A stretch of 21,399 nucleotides of DNA, taken from assembly GCA_028571305.1 (NCBI GenBank), contig JAOXNS010244332.1, forward strand, positions 1-21,399, given 5' to 3'. Shown piece after piece: positions 1 to 9,878 of the stretch. Source of the stretch: Magicicada cassinii. Taxonomy: Eukaryota > Arthropoda > Insecta > Hemiptera > Cicadidae. Under the pieces are notes generated by a model. That model ran no database searches and was not told where the DNA came from. It saw only the letters and a program-made list of their open reading frames with translations. Each line of letters opens with the position of its first letter. The first letter of the stretch is position 1. The position numbers and the translations under genes are program-made.

Positions 1-780
1 ATTGGAGAAAAAGAAAAGAACAAGGAATAAAGAATTGAAATTGGCATGTGGTCCTCAGATGGCCAATACAAAAAAAATTGAGTGTAAAATGTCAACAAAA
101 TGTAAATAATGTGAAAATAAGTTATACTGTAAACACCAAAAAGTCAGGTGACAAAAATAAGAATTTAAAAACATAATAATGAAAAACTAAACCAACGGCA
201 GAAGAAGGAAGTTTATTTTCTAACAATAACATATTCTAAGAAGAGTGCCAACTTTAAGCGTCTGATCAGATAACTTCGAAGCAGAAGAGTGCCATGCGTT
301 AGTAAAAGAAATATTCAATAATCATTACTCGTTGTAAATTTAATAGTTCTAAGTAAGGAAGAACAGTTGTATTGAGCAATAATAGTATTGAAAAGGTCAG
401 AAGGAAATAATTTACAAGAAAATACTGTATATTAACAACCTACCAAGGAAATATTTTACAAGACGAAATATAATTAACATCCAAATTTTAATTACAACGG
501 CCTAGTAAGAAATAATCAACCAAGTAATATTGCGAGGAATACGCACCAGGTAAAGAGTAATATTATATTTAAAACACATTAATTCGAGATAACCTTAACT
601 GCATAGTAAACACAACACTTGGACTCTGATATTTCGTCTGTTAAACTCGGTGACAAAACCGAACATACAAGCAGTAGGCCTATAAATTATTGTGTGGTAT
701 TAAAGGTGTTGATTTCTAATTAGCAAATCAACTAAACTAAACCGATTAAATTTTAGTTGGAACGCTGTAATAGGTTAGCG
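1..780. other. A-rich noncoding stretch
   Basis: I see no gene here. The plus strand is strongly A-rich, with many short A runs over the first 250 bases, and all frames are closed by stops. The palindrome TAGGCCTA occurs at 675-682. It could be intergenic or intronic; nothing in the sequence decides. Confidence 0.6.
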
Positions 781-807
781 TCAGTATTTTGGCTTCGACC
801 ATTATAT

Positions 808-873
808 CAGTATCGAACTTTCACAAGGTGTCGGCTACGATACAGAAGTATCGAATGTTGCTAAGATGGCTGC
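808..873 (+). promoter_or_regulatory. Possible promoter-proximal motif cluster (TATCGAA words plus YY1-like site)
   Basis: The word AGTATCGAA occurs twice (809-817 and 847-855). Its inverted core CGATAC lies between them at 838-843. AAGATGGCTGC at 863-873 fits the known YY1/Pleiohomeotic core (AAnATGGC). Such sites are often close to housekeeping transcription starts. The ATG inside it opens only a nine-codon frame, so it is not a protein start. The CpG island lies 400 bp downstream on the same strand. Promoter function is inferred; chance occurrence of these short words remains possible. Confidence 0.25.
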
Positions 874-1260
874 TCTGGTCGGCTGTTTTTAAAATCGCTT
901 AAACAAATTGAATATTAATAATTTGTTACAGTAAGTTAATAATAAAATTAATCGAATTGTACTAATTGTTTGTTTGTATTTTTTTTTATTATTATTGCCC
1001 TACATGCTCTGAGGTTGAGAATTTATACGTGGATGCTTTGAAACATAAAGACCTAATTCACACTGAGCATTTTGTTTGATTGCAAACAGTTGTACAGTAG
1101 CACAATATGTGTCATGTATACAAGTAATAAAGGTAATATTATGTATAGAAGTAATATCTGATTACAGATACGTATTTATATCAATTTTATTATTGTAGTG
1201 CTTATTACAAGTATAGGTTAGTGCTTAGTACTGTACCGTGGAAAATTTTAAATTTGAATT

Positions 1261-1500
1261 CCCCGGCCATATTTCCCCGCCGCCGCGCTCTCTCCAGTTG
1301 ATTGGCAGCGGATTTCGCGCTACCTCAGCGCGCGGACTGTGTGCTGTTGGCCAGTAAGAGTGGCCTTGACCGATATACCGCTACAGTGCGCGGCGGCGTA
1401 ATCAGGACGGCTACGATTCGTCAGCACTCTTGCTCGCCAGGCGGAAAACGCTTTTCATTTAATTTTCGCACTCCGACGGGGCGGTTGGTTTGACGGCTTG
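1261..1500 (+). promoter_or_regulatory. CpG island, candidate promoter and first exon
   Basis: By hand count this 240-bp block is about 60 percent G+C and carries about 28 CpGs. That is at or above random expectation, while the flanking DNA is AT-rich and poor in CpG. In insects with methylated gene bodies such islands typically mark promoters. A 63-codon ATG frame (1302-1493) crosses it, but it matches no family I know and is probably a by-product of the composition. A consensus splice donor follows at 1551/1552, which suggests a plus-strand transcript. An LTR seems unlikely because I see no TG...CA ends. Confidence 0.45.
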
Positions 1501-1551
1501 CATTTGTTATACATCTTTAAAATGAGTTCGTAATTCTCTAAAGTGCTTCAG
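1501..1551 (+). other. Putative end of first exon with splice donor
   Basis: The junction CTTCAG/GTAAGCC at 1551/1552 matches the insect 5' splice consensus almost perfectly. It lies just downstream of the CpG island. A tiny upstream frame (ATG AGT TCG stop, near 1522) would make the exon noncoding or 5' UTR. Only the motif and its position support this. Confidence 0.3.
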
Positions 1552-1961
1552 GTAAGCCAAAGTATTATGTTTAATATTAATTTAATATGGGGTTGTGTGT
1601 GTATTACGTTTATAACAGTGTGAGTGTGACTAAACTCGCCATGTTACTTCTGGTGTAGCCAAGAACACGTGGCCGCATAATTAAATATGAATTAAATAAA
1701 TCAAATAATCACGTGGCAGTAATTAAATGTGAATTTAAAATCAAATGTAAAGTAACGAATACTTAAAGGCAAATGAATTGTGATGTGAGCTGAAATTTGA
1801 AGTTTAATAGTTTGAAAATGTGAGCCTTGCTGTTACTAATAACAAGTAGTAGTCGGAATAAGATTATAACAGTGTATGTGTGTGATCTGGGTTTACGGGG
1901 CGAGAAAGATTTGGGGTTAAGGTATGTTTCTGACTGCAAACTACAAATAAAATTTTTCCAG

Positions 1962-2211
1962 GGTCCCCACATAGTCGGGAGGTAAGGGATGGCGAGGATG
2001 GGAACATTCCATCGATCCTCATCTGCAGAGCAGAACAACAAGCTCCCCAACGCCGTCAGACCTACCTAGAGCCCACCAACACCCAGCGGAACCGCTGCAC
2101 AAGAAGTAGACGACCCGGAGAAGCTCACCCGTTCCTTCACCACAGTCATTGTCATCCCGAGTTAGGCCTACATAGCATGAAACTTCTAGCATATGTGTCT
2201 TCTAAGCGCAG
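1962..2211 (+). other. GC-rich block with splice-like borders, candidate noncoding exon
   Basis: An acceptor-like run (AATTTTTCCAG, ending 1961) precedes a block clearly richer in G+C than its surroundings. The block ends at GCGCAG/GTGGGA (2211/2212), which resembles a donor. An internal donor-like site GGGAG/GTAAGG also occurs at 1982/1983. All three plus frames contain stops, so if it is an exon it is 5' UTR or lncRNA. It sits 410 bp after the putative first-exon donor. The alternative is a fragment of a mobile element I do not recognise. Confidence 0.25.
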
Positions 2212-2381
2212 GTGGGAGGATTCCTTTTATTAACCACACACACAGCAATCCACCGGTTGTAACACATGAAATGAAAGACACACTTAGAAATCGTAAACTC
2301 ATATATCTAATGGTTAAAAATTTTGTAGTAACATGTCCTATGCCGACATATTGTGGATGATGAGATTACTGTGTTAAAAGG

Positions 2382-2666
2382 ATCTACTTGTTATACAGTT
2401 TTAGTAGTTTCATTTGTTGATCATGTTGTTGGATGTTATTAGTACAACTTGAAAAGTTTTAGTGTCTATAAAATGAACATAACTTGTATCTACTTGTTAT
2501 ACAGTTTTAGTAATTTCATTTGTTGATCATATTGTTAGATGTTATTAGTACAACTTGAAAATTTCTAGTGTCTATAAAATGAAAATAACTTGAAAATTAT
2601 AACTTGAAAATGACTTGAAAACTATAACTGGAACATTTTTAGTGTCTATAAAATGAACATATCTTG
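2382..2666. repeat. Minisatellite, 106-bp period, about 2.3 copies
   Basis: A unit beginning ATCTACTTGTTATACAG at 2382 recurs at 2488 with only a few differences, giving a 106-bp period. A third partial copy of the unit's end (words TTTAGTGTCTATAAAATG) follows at about 2631-2666. Between them the word AACTTGAAAA is repeated several more times. No coding potential is seen. Confidence 0.9.
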
Positions 2667-3890
2667 AAAACAACACGAGCACTAATAAAAAATGTTGTTA
2701 CTGATTCATAAGTGTTGTATTGCAAGTCCTGTCACTATGGGCTCAGCGCATTTTTTTCTTCCATCTAGGCCAAGTGTCTAGTTAAAAAAAATTAAGTAAC
2801 GACCCCCACAAAAAAAAAAATTGGGGGCCGTTTCAAATTCCATAATGATAAGTCATGAACTGCAGTCCAGTTGTATAAATTTATTAATCAGTTATACTTC
2901 TGTTTTAGCTCGGTTCATGCCGACTTTATTGAGATTTTCTCAACACGTACGTTTTACAGTCTTATTAGAGACAATCGTTTCGTTTAGCTGCATCGCCCAC
3001 TTCTACTGCTTTTCTAAAAAGTAGAAAATCTTTGCGTACGATAGGTTAAAACGGAGTAAAATATATTTTCAAATCATAATTATAATGTTACGAGGATAGT
3101 AATCTGGAAACAGTAAACTATAGAACGCATGAAAAACCATACTTGCAGGTTTTGTTACTACTTTTTTAAAAGAAACATTTATAAGGATCAAATGAGTAAA
3201 CCGTTTATCTCCAAAAAGGAGATGTACACACATAATTTCTGTTCTTCTCCTCTATTAAGAACTTAGTTTTTATTAGGGTACAGTAACTCCTACATTATAC
3301 ATATACAAGTTTACGGTCGATATAAGTTTGATTTTACCAAATGAAGTACGACTTAATACGAACAAGTATTGAAAATATGAGCAACCTTTTTTAATATCAT
3401 TCCCTTAAATTGTTATATTTTGAACAAATTTTAATTTCCTTAAACAACTGTTACTGGAGCATGATGGATTTTGAAAGTTCGTAGTCGGAAACGAGCCTAA
3501 CACCATTACTTCTCTCTGTTTTTAGTCAGCTGTACGAGCAATACTTTTCTACAGCTGTTTAGCTGTAGGCAAGAGTAGACTCCTTAGTCTCTTGATGCTT
3601 GAAGTATATTTCCACTTTGCCACACGGATCCTATGTACACTTCGTACAGCGGAAACTCATTTTTTTTAGAACGGACATAGCCTACTCAGGTGTAAAAATG
3701 TTTATATCTTGGAACCCGTTTCTGTTCTCATAGAGATTACGTATGACTGTCATAATTATTAAATAATAATTAATAAAAACCAATAATAATCCTATTATAA
3801 ATAATATAGTTGACCTAACTTGTAGATCTAAACCAAGTGTTAAAACCAAGGCGTCGAAAAGCAGGTTAAAAATACTGTACGTTAGAAATA
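2667..3890. other. AT-rich noncoding DNA with small hairpins
   Basis: No gene is recognisable. Small structures include a C5/A-run/G5 fold at 2803-2827, a 6-bp stem (ATCTCC/GGAGAT) at 3207-3223 and an 8-bp perfect stem (CTACAGCT/AGCTGTAG) at 3549-3568. The last includes a CAGCTG E-box at 3553; another lies at 3528. A 67-codon frame at 2821-3024 has no recognisable domain and no supporting context. Confidence 0.55.
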
Positions 3891-4060
3891 TTACAAAACA
3901 TACGATAGAAAACAGAAAAAGTATAAATAGAAAAAGTCGAAATGAAAAAAGTAAAAATAGATTAAAAAGAAAAGTAGGCCTGTAGTAAAAAGAATGTAGG
4001 AAATAATTCTAACCAAGAGAATGTAAAAAACGTGTAAAAAAAAGATTACATTACATGAAA
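3891..4060 (+). repeat. A-rich degenerate low-complexity repeat
   Basis: Words such as AGAAAAAGTATAAAT, AGAAAAAGTCGAAAT and GAAAAAAGTAAAAAT follow one another at roughly 15-18 bp spacing. They form a degenerate, strongly A-over-T tract on the plus strand. It is probably decayed tandem low-complexity DNA. Confidence 0.5.
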
Positions 4061-4236
4061 AGTGACATGGCGAGAGGAAAGATTATAAGATTATGGTAGA
4101 AAAGGTGTACAGTAAAATAACTTTAAAAAACTATGTAGGACAGATAAATATTGAGCAAATCGACTACAGAAAAACCGTATCTCTCTGCATGCTTAATACA
4201 CGCAAGCGTGAAAGTGGCATACAGCCATAATTGAAC

Positions 4237-4255
4237 CACACACACACACACACAC
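4237..4255. repeat. (CA)n microsatellite
   Basis: About 9.5 uninterrupted CA units. Confidence 0.97.
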
Positions 4256-4936
4256 CAAAATAATAATCATCATAACTCATTCCAAAACAGTCTGCCCAAG
4301 CTGTTTCTATTCCTTTGCAATCGTAATTTACGTTTGTCTAAAATCTTAAGTCTGATCCGTACAATACTTCTTTAGCATTAACGTTTAAGTTGTTTGCGTT
4401 AGTTGGTTTCTTACAGAATCTACTGACTTGGAATAACTATTTCTTTTTACAAAAGTGATGCACGGCTGTTACAACTCACTTAACTATTTTTCAGCAATTA
4501 TTTGCTCACATAATTCTGGCTTGGCTTACATTTTTCCCTATGTACATTCTTAAAATATCCGTCAATAGTTTACACAAATAATTTACGTTTTAAAACAATT
4601 AATTTTTATTCATCTACTTTTCATATGAAGTGGTTACAGACTAGGCAGTCTTGATCTATAGATGTAAATTTTACATCTAACATTTATTTCTCTGGCTATT
4701 AACTATTTAAAATACTTTTCAAGTATCTTAAGTTACCTGCATATAAGCTCAGTCGGAAATCTTAGTGATTCGCCATCTAATTGTATTGTATTATTTTAGA
4801 AATATTTTGGCTATTGGACAATAACTTCGTCTAATTAATTGTATTTCACATACGTATAAAAATTGCTTAATGAACGCAGAAGTTGATTTCCAAAAACTGT
4901 AGTGAAAATAGTAAAAATCCACTTTCACTAATACAT
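4256..4936. other. AT-rich noncoding DNA with a perfect 21-bp palindrome
   Basis: No gene is seen. At 4659-4679 the arms TAGATGTAAA and TTTACATCTA flank a single T, giving a perfect 21-bp palindrome. Open frames here are short and resemble nothing known. Confidence 0.55.
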
Positions 4937-5420
4937 TATCGTCGTCGTCATCCTTTACGCTTATGATAGCAGCCTGTTCCAGTCTCAATGGAATTCATCC
5001 AACCATTGTTTACGGGGTCTTCCCACACCTCTTTTCCCTCTAGTCAAGGGCTCTTCTTGAAAATCTGGTTGGATCCATTCTCTCTACTTTAATCGCCACT
5101 CCGTTTTGTACCGGGAGATTTTCTCATTTAAGCTTTCAGCTAGCACTATTCTAACATGATAATTTCTGATAACATCTCTCCTGGTACAACCCATTATAGC
5201 CCTCAAGAATCTCAATTCCACTCCTTGTATTTTAGATATATCTTTGGTCTTTCTAATCCAAGTCTCACTACCATACAGGTGTTGAGATGGTACCATTATA
5301 TTATAATATTTCAATATTGCGTCTCCTTTCTTGTATTGTTTCATTAAGTGTTTAAGGATACATCTACTGGAAGAGATTAATTTTGCTTTCAACCTCCTTG
5401 CTGATATTCTATTTCAGTTG
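4937..5420 (-). mobile_element. 3' end of a non-LTR retrotransposon (LINE), truncated and decayed
   Basis: The minus strand encodes the C-terminal end of a LINE reverse-transcriptase polyprotein. Visible landmarks are the LYGSETW motif, then VELRFLRAIMGCTRRD, LNEKISRYKTEW and a basic GRPRKQW-like tail. The order and spacing are typical of insect LINEs. An open stretch of 102 codons (5392-5084) covers most of it. Below 5084 the reading continues only by changing frame around an in-frame stop. The final TAA lies at 4963-4961, and a short GAC/GAT tail (4952-4937) marks the 3' end. The catalytic polymerase region (F/YxDD) and the endonuclease are absent, as in a 5'-truncated insertion. No target-site duplication was identified. 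Confidence 0.88.
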
Positions 5421-6020
5421 TTATGGGCGCTAAATATTTGCGATTTAAATTAAAGTGTGACTAATTATTCTGTGTTCAGTTTACTATAGTCGAGTTTTGA
5501 GTGTACGCTACGCTAAGTGAGAAAACATCTAGGTTTGGCGGATCGTTTTTGACCAGACGATGTCAATCTTACTACCAATATTATTGCGTAATTGGATATA
5601 GTATTTGCAGCGTGGGAACACGTTTTTCTGACGGTTAGCATGGGCGGACAGCAAGTGTGAATCCGTGCTGGAAAGCAATTAAACTTGGTTAATTTTTCAG
5701 ACATGTTCATGACATATCGTAATCAAGTTTAACTAAGATCTGTAGAAGTTGTCCCCAATATGCCATTTTGTATAGTAAGGTATGTTTTCAAAGGGAGATT
5801 TTGTTGAGTTCAGAGTTTAATTTATGCAGAGTGTGGGTGGTATTTGTACTTAAAAACACGATTTAAACAACGGTAAGGAAAAAAATAATTAGATACAAAT
5901 AATTTAGTAAATAAATAAAAACAAAATTTATTATACATTTCTAATCTTGGTTAATAAATAAAAAGTCAGTTGATTACCTTTACCATCGTGTAAACCGTTA
6001 AAAATGATTTTAACCACACG
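5421..6020. other. Unassigned region with a stem-loop
   Basis: No known gene is recognised. At 5679-5691 and 5720-5732 the arms TTAAACTTGGTTA and TAATCAAGTTTAA pair at 12 of 13 positions around a 28-nt loop. The adjoining 5510-5690 part is somewhat richer in G+C and has a 65-codon minus frame without a recognisable domain. A non-autonomous element is possible, but I cannot delimit one. Confidence 0.4.
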
Positions 6021-6031
6021 AAATATTTTCA

Positions 6032-6240
6032 TTTTTATTTGTAAAGAGTATAACTAGATTTAGTTGGAATATGTAGTTGTTCAAGATATGTTTATTACTA
6101 AACATTGTCATTAACTGGGATAAGAAGTTCATTTTATTTGCAAAGAGTATTCCTAGAGTTAGTTGTGATGTAAAAGTGTTAATGAATTGTTTATTAATGA
6201 ATATTGTCATAACTTCGAAATATTAGTTTCATTATTTTAT
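6032..6240. repeat. Diverged tandem duplication, about 99-bp period
   Basis: TTTGTAAAGAGTATAACTAG near 6038 recurs as TTTGCAAAGAGTATTCCTAG near 6137. The later words ATTGTCATTAACT and ATTGTCATAACTT keep the same order and a similar period. A partial third copy of the flank CGAAATATT...TTATTT begins near 6217. The 66-codon minus frame across it (6010-6210) is a translation of the repeat, not a gene. Confidence 0.75.
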
Positions 6241-6598
6241 TTTGTTAATAATATATCTTACCTGTTGTGACTGAAGGGAATTAAGGTTGAAAAATGGTTA
6301 TTTTAGTTGGCATTAATTTTGAAATATTAAGGATCTGTTTTTTAAATTTATTTTATAATATAGTGTAGTCTGTGTAACTTTGCAGTGACTGAACAATGAA
6401 TATGTAAAAAAATTGTTGCCGATACGAAATAATCGGACTTATGAAAGATTGCTACATATTAAATTAAATTAAAAATGTAACAAGGACCTTAATAAACGTC
6501 GACTTGTCAGTCCTCACAGGTAATGGTAAGCAGGTAATTCCCAATGCTGTGAATGTAATGACTATCGTAAAATTTAATAATGGGACTAAATAAATGGG

Positions 6599-6721
6599 TC
6601 TTCTTCTTCTTCTTCTTCTTCTTCTTCTTCTTCTTCTTCTTCTTCTTCTTCTTCTTCTTCTCTTCTTCTTCCTCCCCTCCTTCTCCTCCTCCTCCTCCTT
6701 CTCGTTCTTCTTCTTCTTCTT
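6599..6721. repeat. Long (CTT)n/(CCT)n polypyrimidine tract
   Basis: Positions 6599-6703 are 105 consecutive pyrimidines. They are mostly CTT units with a CCT-rich stretch near 6670-6699. After one G at 6704 another 17 pyrimidines follow. The mirror-like structure of such tracts is known to favour intramolecular triplex (H-DNA). The minus-strand frame rich in Glu and Arg is an artefact of the repeat. Confidence 0.97.
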
Positions 6722-6727
6722 GTTTTC

Positions 6728-6750
6728 ATATTATTATTATTATTATTATA
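6728..6750. repeat. (ATT)n microsatellite
   Basis: About seven ATT/TTA units, only six bases from the end of the pyrimidine tract. Confidence 0.9.
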
Positions 6751-7856
6751 TGGGTTTGACCGTATAAAGCTCATGTTTTGACTTTATCAGTAGTATTTTC
6801 CTGCAGAGTAAGATATAGCTATTAAAGTAGTATTTTTCCTCGTGCGTAAAACATGTCCGTTTAAGGTAGTAATCGTACTGACATGATAGTACATTATACC
6901 GTTCGCTATAAGAATTTAGTAAAGTCGTCTCAATCTTTAGTAAAAATGTAACACACCATGTTTCAACGGGATGCTCTCTACTTTCCTCAGTTACGTGCAT
7001 GTGCATCTGTTTTCATGTAACTGCTTGATAATTGCCATATTTAATAACTTTTATACTCCTTCCCCACTGCAAATCTTCTTGCTTTTCTAACGGTTTATCT
7101 GTCAGTTTTTCAGCAAAGATACTGAAAAACTTTAGGTATTTAATTGCGTTTTCTGAAACAAAATGTTTCTTCTTCCATATTGTCCTCAATTGTTCTTCTC
7201 TCTATTCTCCTTAACACCAACGTCGTTACAATCTTTGTAACATGTCAGAAAAAGGTTGTGTAGCCCATAAAAACAGAACCCACAATTCAAGGTCAGAGAA
7301 AGTGGAAGAAATAATTTAGAAAGAAACTATAAAGAATGTAGCAGTCAAGTGATTGCCTACTTACAGATAGTTTTCATCTTGAATGAGAAGTGAGGTATGA
7401 ATTCCGTAGTATACTTTATGATGGAAATTTTTCTGCTGGAATACTAGCAACTCATATTGTCTATAAACGGAGACTCCTAGCGATTTTTAATTTTAATTTC
7501 TCGTTTTATTAAGTGAATAAGTTGTTTACTTTTCAGTAATGAATATTGGTTTTATTTCAGAAATAAAAGAAAAAAATTTACATTTAAAAATAACATTTGT
7601 TTTCTAATGTGAGTAACAATTTACGTTGCAATAACATCTTGTTACGTTCATAAAAATAAAAATTTAAACATTGTATTCAAAATATAATTTACTCGTTACA
7701 TCAGGTTTGAAATTGCCTAATTAATTATGTTATCCGCACCGCCTGCAAGTTATCAGGATAATATAGTCGATGCGTAGGCTCGACTGAAGTCACAAGGCGC
7801 CAAGGCCGAGGTTTCAAGCAACGTACGTTAAACCGAAAATCAGTGATCTTATTAAA
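6751..7856. other. AT-rich noncoding DNA
   Basis: Nothing recognisable. The few 60-90 codon frames (for example 6746-7006 minus and 7032-7214 plus) lack domains, GC rise or splice context. A TTTATTTCAG acceptor-like word at 7551-7560 has no open frame behind it. Confidence 0.5.
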
Positions 7857-7864
7857 CACACACG

Positions 7865-7901
<37 letters not shown>

Positions 7902-7902
7902 C
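7857..7902. repeat. Compound (CA)n-(CG)n-(CA)n microsatellite
   Basis: A short CA start, a CG core at 7862-7873, then about 14 CA units give 46 bp of alternating purine and pyrimidine. Such tracts are known to favour Z-DNA. The minus frames with Val-Cys repeats (7725-7919, 7852-8070) are artefacts of this repeat. Confidence 0.95.
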
Positions 7903-8500
7903 ATATACAAGTGTGTCACGTTCTGAAATTAAGACCAGCTGATTAAAGTGAAACTGCTTATTTATATCGAATGAAGATGATTGTGTGAAAAAAAAATAAC
8001 TAAAGCAAATTAGTATGAATTTATTGTGTATTGCTTCTACAGAGTGCATCAAAACCTCTCTGTTAAACAAAAAATGCCGAATAATGAAATTTTTTCATAC
8101 ACCACTCCGGTATTGAATTTTATCCAAGTGAAAGTGATCTTCCATTATAATGTTGAGTTTAATTTGTTTTTAGCAGGCAACCACCAATTGGAAGTTTTTT
8201 ATCAAGTATATTCTGTCATCTGAGAAGATTCGGGAAGGAGTTAATGTCCGAATCTATTGTTCCCTACTACTGCTAATGAAGGATGACGCATAGCAATAAC
8301 ACTGCCTTTTTACAACTTAAATCAATATTTTAATCAAAGCATGTAAACGTACTTCCTAATGCGGTAATTCTTTAAATGAAGTTAATAAACTAAAATGGAG
8401 GAAACTACAATAGTGCGGGGACACTATTTACGGTTCCTTTTGTATACAATCGTCAATGTGACATACATATTGTTATTGGTATCAAAGTTACTTTGTTATT
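7903..8500. other. AT-rich noncoding DNA
   Basis: No gene is recognised. A 7-bp stem (AATAGTG/CACTATT) with loop CGGGGA lies at 8409-8428. Confidence 0.5.
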
Positions 8501-8593
8501 TATAAATTAACAAATTGCCTAAGATCCGTCGTTTGACGGATATAATATAAAGCAAAGTCACACGACGGATCTATGGTAATTTATTAATTTATA
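8501..8593. repeat. 93-bp imperfect palindrome, possible tiny MITE remnant
   Basis: The left arm 8501-8532 and right arm 8562-8593 are inverted copies over 32 bp with about five differences. Outer ends are TATAAATTAA and TTAATTTATA; inner ends are GATCCGTCGT and ACGACGGATC. The 29-bp spacer begins with TTGACGGAT, so ATCCGTCGTTTGACGGAT also forms a nested hairpin with the left arm. No target-site duplication is clear, so it could be a miniature inverted-repeat element or a locally formed palindrome. Confidence 0.75.
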
Positions 8594-9318
8594 GATTGTC
8601 AATGGTGTCAGTTGACATGGGAATGTAATTTTCGTATCGATTTAATTGCATTACGATTTGCAAAACTTTTTAAATTTGTAATTATATGCGTGCAGTTATG
8701 AAAAGGCAAGGTATTTAGGAATACCAGATTTGAAATTCTACTGTATACTATCATATTCACTATTAAATGTTTAAGATTAGATTGAATGAAATTCATTCAT
8801 CGTTATGCATTCAAGTGTAAAGTAAAAAGAGCTACTGCCAACTCATGGCCCTTAGGTATTGTTTCCAAAATATGTTTATACCTGTTTATATTGTAGATTA
8901 CAAATGTGCCGCCACCAAAAACGTAAACCTCGCTGTAGATTTTTCTTGGAAGCCGACAAGAAACCGTTCTCTATATCGTCACACGTTACGAACGGCAACA
9001 CCTACCTTACAAAGTATATCATGTTACCTCACAAACTGTCTCCATTTTAATATAAAATAAATATTTCTTTCATGTTGTTCTGTATACGGACTACTGCAAA
9101 CAAGCGTTCTGACGCAAACAATACGAAAAGGAAAAGACTTTTTGTTCCCGTATTTGCACATTATCGTCATACAGCTAAACATTTGTCCTCTTAACTTACC
9201 TAATGCACAAATCACTTAATAAATCACCTAAATAAAAATTTGTTATATACGGATTAAATTTCCTAAATGCAATAAAGTGTACGTGGCACAGACAATAATT
9301 TCAGTTATTTGTCTATAT
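8594..9318. other. AT-rich noncoding DNA up to the first solo LTR
   Basis: Nothing recognisable apart from the ATAT (9315-9318) that abuts the LTR. The overlapping frames at 8845-9060 have no known domain. Confidence 0.5.
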
Positions 9319-9809
9319 TGTTACGACGGATATACCTATATTGAACACACAGATCGTCGTGTTGTACAACTGGAAACATAATAACTGACACCAATGATGA
9401 TACTACGTACACATTATAATTAGAAACAAACTACAGTTATAAATCAACTATGGTGCTCTTATACAATTATTAAATTAAATATGTGTCCAAAAGACAACAA
9501 TAAACGTCACCTTATTACAGTTTCGCATTAATTAACACCACAATCACTTTCCACTGAACCGCGACAATCACTTCTATCCGCAATTGTAATGTTGCCAGGT
9601 GTAACTGAACTGCTAAGCCGGCCGCTGTCGCTTATATACACCTCGCTGAGGTTCCATAGAAGTATACCACATTGTTCCAGAGAAATCTGAAAATTAACAC
9701 ACTGCGCCAACCGAATGCGGTAGAGTAGTCGAGAAACGTGTGGAAAGGGCATCTAGAATTATCTAGAGGGTTACGTAATTGCCTTTTATTATCTTGTCTC
9801 AGCGTAGCA
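9319..9809 (-). mobile_element. Solo LTR, probable Ty3/gypsy kin (minus orientation)
   Basis: Read on the minus strand, the element begins TGCTACGC and ends CCGTCGTAACA, the TG...CA termini of an LTR. A TATA box lies at 9640-9631 and an initiator-like TTCAGT about 28 bp downstream (9609-9604). Near its 3' end it shares GGTGTC and the terminal CGTCGTAACA with the LTR at 9879-10401. ATAT (9315-9318) and ATAC (9810-9813) flank it and look like an aged 4-bp target duplication. No internal coding region is present, so it is a fossil left by LTR-LTR recombination. Superfamily is inferred from the 4-bp duplication and promoter form only. Confidence 0.75.
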
Positions 9810-9878
9810 ATACCTTGAACGTAATAAACCTCTTCTTAAACTAAAATTTTATAATAGGCAGGTAACTTAACACAATAT

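Noticed and set aside
1302-1493. 63-codon plus frame in the CpG island
   Set aside because: High G+C lengthens open frames by chance, and the peptide shows no known domain; the donor lies past its stop.
5513-5710. 65-codon minus frame with several Cys
   Set aside because: No recognisable domain, homologue or splice context; Cys spacing is not that of a known finger.
6586-6774. Minus-strand frame rich in Arg and Glu
   Set aside because: It is the direct translation of the CTT/CCT microsatellite.
7725-8070. Two minus frames with Val-Cys repeats
   Set aside because: They are translations of the compound CA/CG microsatellite.
8845-9060. Two overlapping plus frames
   Set aside because: No domain or composition shift; overlapping frames in AT-rich DNA are expected by chance.
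9528-9752. 74-codon minus frame
   Set aside because: It lies wholly inside a solo LTR and follows its GC-rich promoter part.
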